This document shows, in pieces, positions 1-4,663 of a DNA stretch of 6,643 nt (the stretch's first letter is position 1; each line of letters opens with the position of its first letter). The DNA is taken from assembly GCA_910586205.1 (NCBI GenBank), contig CAJUGD010000062.1, forward strand, positions 1 through 6,643, in the 5' to 3' direction. A program made the position numbers and the translations under genes. The notes below the pieces were generated by a model. That model saw only the letters and a program-made list of their open reading frames with translations, had not been told where the DNA came from and did not search any database. This DNA comes from an uncultured Lachnospiraceae bacterium. Its GTDB lineage: Bacteria; Bacillota; Clostridia; Lachnospirales; Lachnospiraceae.

Positions 1-33
1 TTTTAATGTTTCTAAAATTGTTTTGGTACAGTT

Positions 34-510
34 TTAGACTTTACAAGGCACTAGGGCATATTCCCTATCAGGACCAACGATGGTAACGTTATTGCATATT
101 AAAGTTTCTGTAAAGATATCCCGAAGGGTGACTTTTTTCGAGAGAGAACTTATATTGTCAAATAATTCTTTAATTCGTTTTGTAAGAGAATCTCTTGTAA
201 TTCGTTTATCATTTATTTTCTCAAGCAATTCATCTTTATACTTGAGCAGGAGAAGAGTGTATACATCCGAAATCATGCCATTATCAATCAAATAAGGTAT
301 TCCGTTAAAGTGATCCGAATCATTATGTGAAAGAACCAACTTTGCTTTTGAGTATTTCTTTTCTTTCATGTATTTTATTACTCGTTCAGCATGTTCTTCA
401 CATCCGCAATCGAAAATTACAAGTTCAGATCCAGTATCGATGAAAATACAATCCCCATTGTTTGCAGTTACATCAGAATAATTTTGTGAGGACAAAAACG
501 TTATTTCCAA
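34..510 (-). CDS. MBL-fold metallohydrolase, N-terminal half, interrupted by stop
   Basis: This 158-residue product resembles the first half of small metallo-beta-lactamase-fold hydrolases of the ComEC/Rec2-like branch. An early strand has GDC (19-21), the next ends in FDCG (D34), and the metal-binding loop is SHNDSDHFNG (61-70). That loop gives HxDxDH (H62, D64, D66, H67) in place of the classical HxHxDH, a variant known in ComEC-type domains. Later metal ligands and the C-terminal half are absent, and members are usually about 300 residues or more. The frame ends at TAA (34-36) but stays open beyond it to the window edge for 11 codons, so the gene may be broken by a nonsense change or simply be short. 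The start is TTG (508-510), chosen because AAAGGAG lies 7 nt upstream. The gene diverges from the ATPase and has its own promoter with a CIRCE operator. The substrate is unknown; nuclease, phosphodiesterase or other hydrolase are all possible. The fold is fairly sure, the function is not. Confidence 0.7.
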   Translation of the reverse strand: MEITFLSSQNYSDVTANNGDCIFIDTGSELVIFDCGCEEHAERVIKYMKEKKYSKAKLVLSHNDSDHFNGIPYLIDNGMISDVYTLLLLKYKDELLEKINDKRITRDSLTKRIKELFDNISSLSKKVTLRDIFTETLICNNVTIVGPDREYALVPCKV

Positions 511-517
511 ATATTTT

Positions 518-524
518 CTCCTTT
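518..524 (-). promoter_or_regulatory. Ribosome binding site deciding the TTG start
   Basis: On the minus strand AAAGGAG sits 7 nt before the TTG at 508-510. No in-frame ATG is as well placed, so this site supports TTG initiation of the MBL-fold gene. Confidence 0.75.
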
Positions 525-576
525 CGTGGAAAAACTAAGTTAAAAGTAACAAGGGTAGCAAATCCTTAATTCCGGA

Positions 577-605
577 ATCAGCACTCATCTCTATCGAGTG
601 CTGAT
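577..605. promoter_or_regulatory. CIRCE operator (HrcA binding site)
   Basis: A perfect 10-bp inverted repeat (577-586 and 596-605) surrounds a 9-nt spacer. Its core, TCAGCACTC-N9-GAGTGCTGA (578-604), matches the CIRCE consensus TTAGCACTC-N9-GAGTGCTAA at 16 of 18 arm positions. The two differences compensate each other, so the palindrome is intact. It overlaps the predicted start of the leftward transcript (about 602), the classical CIRCE position in groE and dnaK operons. It also lies in the 5' leader of the MBL-fold mRNA, where it can form a hairpin. HrcA is known to repress such promoters until heat or misfolded protein titrates GroEL. The rightward ATPase promoter is about 115 bp away and is probably not controlled by it. 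Confidence 0.85.
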
Positions 606-608
606 ATT

Positions 609-637
609 ACAATATCACTATTGACATTGCTTGTCAA
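609..637 (-). promoter_or_regulatory. Promoter of the MBL-fold gene
   Basis: On the minus strand a perfect -35 TTGACA (632-637) is followed by a 17-nt spacer and a -10 TATTGT (609-614, 4 of 6 to TATAAT). The predicted transcription start near 602 falls inside the CIRCE palindrome and gives a leader of about 90 nt. The -35 also forms one arm of a TTGACA-N5-TGTCAA dyad (621-637), which could be a second operator or chance. Confidence 0.7.
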
Positions 638-655
638 CTACAAAAACAGTAATTT

Positions 656-670
656 AACGAAAATTTCGTT
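656..670. repeat. Small dyad AACGAAA-A-TTTCGTT
   Basis: A perfect 7-bp inverted repeat with a 1-nt centre lies between the two divergent promoters. The TTCGTTTT of its right side recurs at 727-734, inside the -35/-10 spacer of the ATPase promoter. This could be an operator with a second half-site, or a product of the local A/T richness. The regulator is unknown. Confidence 0.3.
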
Positions 671-718
671 TTAACTTATCAAAAAACCTTGATATATAGA
701 TTTTAAATCAAAATAAAA

Positions 719-747
719 TTGACAAATTCGTTTTTATAAGATAGAAT
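719..747 (+). promoter_or_regulatory. Promoter of the AAA15 ATPase gene
   Basis: A consensus -35 TTGACA (719-724), an ideal 17-nt spacer and a -10 TAGAAT (742-747, 5 of 6) form a strong sigma-A-type promoter. The start near 754 leaves a leader of only about 17 nt, so little room exists for leader-based control. Confidence 0.75.
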
Positions 748-757
748 GATATAAATG

Positions 758-764
758 AGAGGTG
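758..764 (+). promoter_or_regulatory. Ribosome binding site of the ATPase gene
   Basis: AGAGGTG lies 6 nt before the ATG at 771. Together with the promoter just upstream it fixes that ATG as the start. Confidence 0.65.
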
Positions 765-770
765 TAGGTT

Positions 771-2168
771 ATGTTAATTAAATTATATATATCAAATTTT
801 TTGTCTTTTAATCAGAAACAGATTTTTTCGATGGAAGCGGGTAAAGCACGTAAAAATATAAAACGGATTTACCAAGATAAAAACATTAAATTGACAAAAT
901 GTGAAGCTATCTTTGGTGCAAATGCTTCTGGAAAGTCTAATTTAGTTGAGGCTTTTCAATTCATACAAAATATGGTAGTTGAAGGATTGCCCAAAGGGTT
1001 TACTAATAAGTATTTTAGACAAAATCCAAATAATCAAATATTACCTTCTGAATTCGAGATAGAAATATTACTTGGAACGCAAAAAGTGGTTTATGGTTTT
1101 TCAATTATTTTAAAAACGGGATCGGTACAACGAGAATATCTTTATGAAGTATCTGCTTCTGGGAGCAAAAAGGAAATATATAACCGCAACTTAATTGAGG
1201 GTTCCTTTTCAGTTGGAGAATATTTTAGAAACAAAAATAGTATCGAAAAGTTAATTATATATGGCGAAGACAGTGTATCAGATACAGAATTGCTTTTTCT
1301 TACAATTATGAATCATGGAAAAGCAAAACTATATGAAGATAATAATGAGTTAATTGTGCTACGGCGGTTATACAGATGGTTTAGGAACTTGCTTACGGTA
1401 AGTAATCCAGATAGTATATTAACAGGATATCCTTATTTTTCACATTCAAATTTAAATGAAATAGCAAATCTTTTAAATGCGCTAGGAACAGGTATTAGCG
1501 ATTTGCGAATTGTAGAGGTTCCAGCAGAAATTATTAAAAATAAAATACCTGATGATTTATATAGTAAAATCATTGCAGATTTAGAAAAAGAGAGAGCTAA
1601 AAATAGGACTAATAATCCAGCTATTATGCTGAGGTCTTACAAAGAGTTTTATACATTTGAATTAGATGATAGCAACGATCCTATAATTAAAACGATTGAA
1701 TTCAGCCATGAAAAGGAATCCATATACTTCAATTTAAAAGAAGAATCTGATGGAACGGCAAGATTGTTGGATCTTATTGAAATTCTTTTAAAAGTATCTG
1801 ACAATGAAGTGTTTGTTATTGATGAAATAGATCGTTGTTTACACCCTTCTTTAACAACAAGGATAATTGACCTATTCCTTGATATGGCAGAAAATCGTAA
1901 TACACAGTTGGTTATTACGTCTCATGAATCACGTCTTTTGGCAACGGAAATTCTTAGGAATGATGAGATATGCTTTATTATAAAAAATAAACAAGGAGAG
2001 TCTATTCTCAATCCTTTAGAACAGTATCAGCTAAGAGCAGATAAAAAAGTCTATGCTGCTTTATTTGATGGTACATTAGAAGATGTTCTTCCTATTTACG
2101 ATGCCGAAAAGATTCAAGCTATTTTAAGTGCTGATAGACAGAATATAGAAATAGAGTCAGGGATATAG
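771..2168 (+). CDS. AAA15-family (OLD/ABC-like) ATPase
   Basis: This 465-residue protein matches the plan of COG1106-type AAA15 ATPases, relatives of the OLD and AriA/PtuA-type ATPases of anti-phage systems. The N-terminal strand pair 'IKLYISNFLSF' (3-13) is typical, followed by Walker A GANASGKS (49-56, K55). After a long middle region come a signature-like stretch ESDGTAR (325-331), Walker B VFVIDEID (347-354, D351, E352) with the D-loop-like CLHP (356-359), and the switch motif TSHES (383-387, H385). All nucleotide-binding motifs look intact, so ATPase activity is expected. No TOPRIM or nuclease domain follows, as the protein ends about 80 residues after the switch, and no RloB, DUF4435 or HNH partner gene lies downstream. 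The divergent MBL-fold gene is the only intact-looking neighbour that could supply an effector. Base composition is clearly more A/T-rich than ftsH, which fits horizontal acquisition. Family is confident; a defence role is inference. Confidence 0.85.
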   Translation: MLIKLYISNFLSFNQKQIFSMEAGKARKNIKRIYQDKNIKLTKCEAIFGANASGKSNLVEAFQFIQNMVVEGLPKGFTNKYFRQNPNNQILPSEFEIEILLGTQKVVYGFSIILKTGSVQREYLYEVSASGSKKEIYNRNLIEGSFSVGEYFRNKNSIEKLIIYGEDSVSDTELLFLTIMNHGKAKLYEDNNELIVLRRLYRWFRNLLTVSNPDSILTGYPYFSHSNLNEIANLLNALGTGISDLRIVEVPAEIIKNKIPDDLYSKIIADLEKERAKNRTNNPAIMLRSYKEFYTFELDDSNDPIIKTIEFSHEKESIYFNLKEESDGTARLLDLIEILLKVSDNEVFVIDEIDRCLHPSLTTRIIDLFLDMAENRNTQLVITSHESRLLATEILRNDEICFIIKNKQGESILNPLEQYQLRADKKVYAALFDGTLEDVLPIYDAEKIQAILSADRQNIEIESGI

Positions 2169-2235
2169 AAACTTGTTTGGTATTTGGGGAATTTTCTGTT
2201 AAGATGATTCCTTTATGAATAAGCAGTGAACACTA

Positions 2236-2285
2236 TCACCTATGGAATTTCCGCTTTAGTGCATTAATTCCATAGGTGAATATTT
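2236..2285 (+). terminator. Strong hairpin after the ATPase, probable terminator
   Basis: A perfect 14-bp inverted repeat (2236-2249 and 2266-2279) with a 16-nt loop lies 67 nt past the ATPase stop. It is followed only by ATATTTA rather than a clean T-run, so termination may be inefficient. It could instead be the hairpin end of a lost mobile element. Confidence 0.5.
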
Positions 2286-2403
2286 ACCTAACAGTCTTTC
2301 GAGCATCCTCCATTAAATGGTGTTTAGCCAAAATTCAGTATATATAAAGCATTTCATAAATCAATATTTGAGAGTTATAAAGATACCATTGATGTAAATA
2401 TAA

Positions 2404-2749
2404 TGCCTGATGATTCTCGTAATAATCCTAACAGCCAGCTCGCGCTCTTTGTCAAACCGTGTCACCTTAAAGCTCACATCGTCTTTCTTCCCGGGAGTTC
2501 AGTAATCATAGCAGGCGTGGATCACTGCATTGACACCACTGGACAGGCGGATGCAGACTAGGCCTTTACGAATGTCCTTTACCTTGCTGGCACATTTGCT
2601 CTGGATGCGGCATTTCTTCAGGTTGTCATAATTTCAACACACAGGATTTTCTCCGCCACCGCAATGACTTTGGCCCGCACAATGCACCCCTCATAAATAC
2701 GGTGCATTCCGAAAGCGTCCGTATCCATATAGAATATCTGTATACCATA
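2404..2749 (-). pseudogene. Remnant of a two-S1-domain-like protein
   Basis: Reading leftward from 2749, one frame carries 'MDTDAFGMHRIYEG' and then 'VRAKVIAVAEKILCVE', which resembles the first strands of an S1 (OB-fold) RNA-binding domain. It then breaks near 2632. The reading resumes in another frame with 'NYDNLKKCRIQSK' and 'KGLVCIRLSSGVNAV', a second S1-like unit. That frame hits an in-frame TGA at 2499-2501 (probably CGA to TGA) and continues with 'TPGKKDDVSFKVTRF' to about 2404. The missing end of the first unit points to an internal deletion. S1-like proteins of this type are, from memory, carried by conjugative or integrated elements of Clostridia, which agrees with the recombinase remnant upstream. 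The S1 assignment rests on strand pattern and recall. That it is broken is clear from the stops and frame change. Confidence 0.5.
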
Positions 2750-2912
2750 ATATCCCTTTTAAAGCATGGTTTTCAGGTTTAAGAACAAAAGTTTTTACAG
2801 TTCTGCATTCACTCGGGCATACGTCAAATGCCCCGCGACACTTTTGCATGGTTCAAAATCCGGATGAAAGATCTGCCCTGATTCTCCAACGCTTTTTTAT
2901 AACCGGCTTCGG
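2750..2912 (-). other. No intact gene; unidentified coding-like scraps
   Basis: Between the two remnants, minus-strand frames hold short open stretches that look partly coding. One contains 'RLTEAGYKKALENQG' (stop at 2824-2826). Another contains 'FEPCKSVAGHLTYARVNAEL' (stop at 2795-2797). Neither has a proper start or reaches 45 codons, and I do not recognise their family. They are best read as decayed genes of the same dead element. Confidence 0.35.
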
Positions 2913-3138
2913 TCAGACGTAAACATCCACTGCTATGAGTTTCTTTTTATGTCCCATAAGCTTCGATAGCACCTTTGGGTTGAATGCCTCTTTTAGTAGG
3001 AACGTACAATGTACTGCACAAATCATACCAGCAGATATCCGGCAAGCCATTTTCAACAACAAGCTCTTTATAATACCTGCAATGGACTCCTTTGCTCCTT
3101 GCTCTGCCATAGTTGAAGCAACAGATATAATCCAGCTC
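2913..3138 (-). pseudogene. Tyrosine recombinase (integrase), C-terminal remnant
   Basis: Two minus-strand frames together give the end of a phage/ICE-type tyrosine integrase. The upstream frame reads 'ELVVENGLPDICWYDLC' after a stop at 3139-3141. The downstream frame reads 'FLLKEAFNPKVLSKLMGH' then 'AVDVY' and stops at 2913-2915. They join near 3008, where about 2 nt appear to be lost. In functional relatives the first block reads like WHDLR, so both the catalytic His (now Tyr) and the box II Arg (now Cys) are gone. The later GH and the tyrosine of DVY remain. N-terminal domains are absent. This is a relic of the integrase of a mobile element, probably the one that brought the S1-like remnant. 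Confidence 0.7.
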
Positions 3139-3251
3139 CTAAAACTCTCCCTTTTTACGGTTTTAAATTTCTGTCATAAACCTACCATATTAAATCTAAA
3201 TTCTAAACCAATCAGTCAGTCGCAAATTATAAGCGAATTTATTATTCATGT

Positions 3252-4220
3252 CTAAGCATTTGCATATAATACACTCTCTGCTTTTTCATATTCAGCTTCC
3301 GTATATCCCATAGATAATATCTGCTCTCTTGTAATATTAACTCTGAGCATTCCCTCAATAGCCTCTATTCTTCCCTCCATTCTTCCCTCCATTCTTGCTT
3401 GTTCTCTAATACTCTCTGACCAATTACACATAATCTGGATTCTCCTTTCCAATTCAACAGTCATTGTCATTCCATACTCATCCGCCAATATACGTTTCTT
3501 CTCTGATGCATCTTTCCTGGAAACCAATTCTTCCAACATAGCTATCAGCACGTTCTGAGACTTCTTTACAGCTATTCCAGAAGAACTATCCCCTTCACTC
3601 CTGATATTGACAATAATGCCTTTCATCAGATCCGTATGATATGAACTTCTCTTATTCCCGAAAACTGTTTTTCTGTCAAAACCGATTTCCTCAATAGAAT
3701 CTTCTGTTTCCTCGCTATCCATACATATCCAGATACTGCGGACTCTTTTCAAATTATCAAAATCACTGTGAAAAAATTCTGTCTGTTTCTGTGCTGAAAT
3801 CATCCTTGCAAGATAGAATACAATCCTATTCTCCAAGTGATATCCCAGCTTACCAAAATCCGTTGACTTCTGCGCCTCAATATTGATCAGAATCTTCATC
3901 TCTTTTTCCCTTAGGTACGCAGTGAAACGGATATCATAATAGATAATGCCCTCTCCCGGAATATTATCTTCCGTTATTGTTCCTTTTACCCGTCCAAGAT
4001 TAGAAAGACCTGCATCAATCGGTCTCTCTCCCACTTCAATATCATCACCAATGCAGCCAAGGATATCTTCAATATCCATGTCCTGAAACTCATTAACAGT
4101 ATACTTCAAAATATGTGACAGTATCTGCTTGTCCGCAAGCAAATATTTTATATTTGTATCATATGCAGAACCGGAATTATTTGCAGCATTGACTGTCTGT
4201 GCTAAATTTGTTTCAATCAT
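3252..4220 (-). CDS. PD-(D/E)XK nuclease family transposase (Rpn/PDDEXK-type)
   Basis: This 322-residue protein belongs to the PD-(D/E)XK nuclease-family 'transposases' common in Lachnospiraceae, related to Rpn recombination-promoting nucleases. Counting from the preferred start, SAYDTNIKYLLAD opens the conserved N-terminal block. IIYYDIRF (92-99) supplies the metal-binding Asp (D96), and ILINIEAQKS (110-119) supplies E115, Q117 and K118. Then come the conserved GYHLENRIVFYLARM, SIWICM and LMKGIIVNIR blocks. The active site looks intact. The C-terminus has three EGR-type repeats (around 278-285) and an acidic tail. I chose the ATG at 4218-4220 because AGGGGAG lies just upstream and a promoter-like TTGATT-17-TATAAT sits before it. 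The ATG at 4317-4319 is in frame but has no spaced ribosome site and adds 33 unfamiliar residues. Terminal inverted repeats are not evident. Rpn-type proteins cleave DNA and can promote recombination; real transposition is unproven. Confidence 0.85.
   Translation of the reverse strand: MIETNLAQTVNAANNSGSAYDTNIKYLLADKQILSHILKYTVNEFQDMDIEDILGCIGDDIEVGERPIDAGLSNLGRVKGTITEDNIPGEGIIYYDIRFTAYLREKEMKILINIEAQKSTDFGKLGYHLENRIVFYLARMISAQKQTEFFHSDFDNLKRVRSIWICMDSEETEDSIEEIGFDRKTVFGNKRSSYHTDLMKGIIVNIRSEGDSSSGIAVKKSQNVLIAMLEELVSRKDASEKKRILADEYGMTMTVELERRIQIMCNWSESIREQARMEGRMEGRIEAIEGMLRVNITREQILSMGYTEAEYEKAESVLYANA
3367..3390 (-). repeat. 12-bp tandem repeat inside the transposase gene
   Basis: Two perfect copies of ATTCTTCCCTCC (plus-strand reading, 3367-3378 and 3379-3390) are followed by a partial third. 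On the coding strand they encode EGRM/EGRI-type repeats in the C-terminal tail. The unit is a multiple of three, so copy number could change without breaking the frame. Confidence 0.8.
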
Positions 4221-4223
4221 TGG

Positions 4224-4264
4224 CTCCCCTTCTTCATTATATGTAATATAAATGACAAAATCAA
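4224..4264 (-). promoter_or_regulatory. Possible promoter and ribosome site of the transposase
   Basis: On the minus strand TTGATT (4259-4264), a 17-nt spacer and a perfect TATAAT (4236-4241) lead to AGGGGAG (4224-4230), 3 nt before the ATG at 4220. The predicted transcript start nearly coincides with the ribosome site and its spacing is short, so translation may be weak. The TATAAT could also be chance in A/T-rich DNA. Confidence 0.4.
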
Positions 4265-4391
4265 CTGCTTCTCGACAAATCGTGGTTACTGGCATATATT
4301 TTTTATATAGTTCACACATCCCTTTTATCCACTATATATAAATTTTATTTCTTTAAAATCTCTCACATCTTGTATGTAGTTAGTTTTAGCA

Positions 4392-4561
4392 ATCATAGGA
4401 CACAAAATACTCCTCCGCATTCTCAGGGAAAAATCTTTGAACTCGCCATAGAACTGTGCCACTAATGTCTTATTATATGCTATTACTAAAATCAGCTTAT
4501 TAAGCCGCCCTATCGCGTTGGCCATGGTAAATATCTTTCCAGATCCTGTAATATCCAGCAA
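4392..4561 (-). pseudogene. uvrB: uvrB fragment, frameshifted
   Basis: About 57 residues match the N-terminal helicase motif region of excinuclease subunit UvrB, normally about 660 residues. One frame reads LLDITGSGKIFTMAN, then NKTLVAQFYGEFKDF. After a one-base loss in the T-run at 4429-4433 (plus-strand A5) the match continues in the next frame as FFPENAEEYFVSYD, and a stop follows. The Walker A, GVTGSGKT in functional UvrB, is damaged here: first Gly to Asp and final Thr to Ile. The fragment begins abruptly beside a G+C-rich structured element and ends in unrelated A/T-rich DNA. It has no function as a repair protein. A complete uvrB elsewhere in the genome is expected. Confidence 0.75.
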
Positions 4562-4566
4562 ACCTA

Positions 4567-4660
4567 CATGTGCCCGGCAAAGGACACGCCCCCGCAAATA
4601 AAAGTCTGGCGGGCACATGAGGCACCCCTGAACTTATGCCGCCTACTCGGAGGCAGACCA
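4567..4660. repeat. G+C-rich element with alternative hairpins downstream of ftsH
   Basis: CATGTGCCCG (4567-4576) and CGGGCACATG (4610-4619) form a perfect 10-bp inverted repeat with a 33-nt loop. The same right arm can instead pair locally as CCCGC (4591-4595) with GCGGG (4609-4613). A third imperfect stem, TGCCGCCT/GGAGGCA, lies at about 4637-4655, right after the ftsH stop. None is followed by a T-run. The block is more G+C-rich than the DNA to its left and ends where the uvrB fragment begins. It may be an ftsH 3' structure or a dispersed extragenic repeat or mobile-element end. An open minus-strand frame over it (from 4618) is fused to the uvrB scrap and is not credible as a gene. Confidence 0.45.
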
Positions 4661-4663
4661 TTC

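Noticed and set aside
80..295. Open plus-strand frame of 71 codons
   Set aside because: It is antisense to the MBL-fold gene, with no ribosome site and no protein family character.
569..578. ATTCCGGAAT palindrome beside CIRCE
   Set aside because: It is a short 10-bp palindrome with no known regulator, and it overlaps the CIRCE edge by only 2 bp.
2284..2334. Short minus-strand frame ending in EDARKTVR next to the hairpin
   Set aside because: Only 16 codons with no start; it could be the tail of a lost gene but cannot be supported.
2935..3255. Open plus-strand frame of 106 codons
   Set aside because: It is antisense to the integrase remnant, whose protein similarity lies clearly on the minus strand; no ribosome site is seen.
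4325..4618. 97-codon minus-strand frame as an independent gene
   Set aside because: It fuses a G+C-rich extragenic block to a frameshifted uvrB piece and a random tail; it is an accident of decay.
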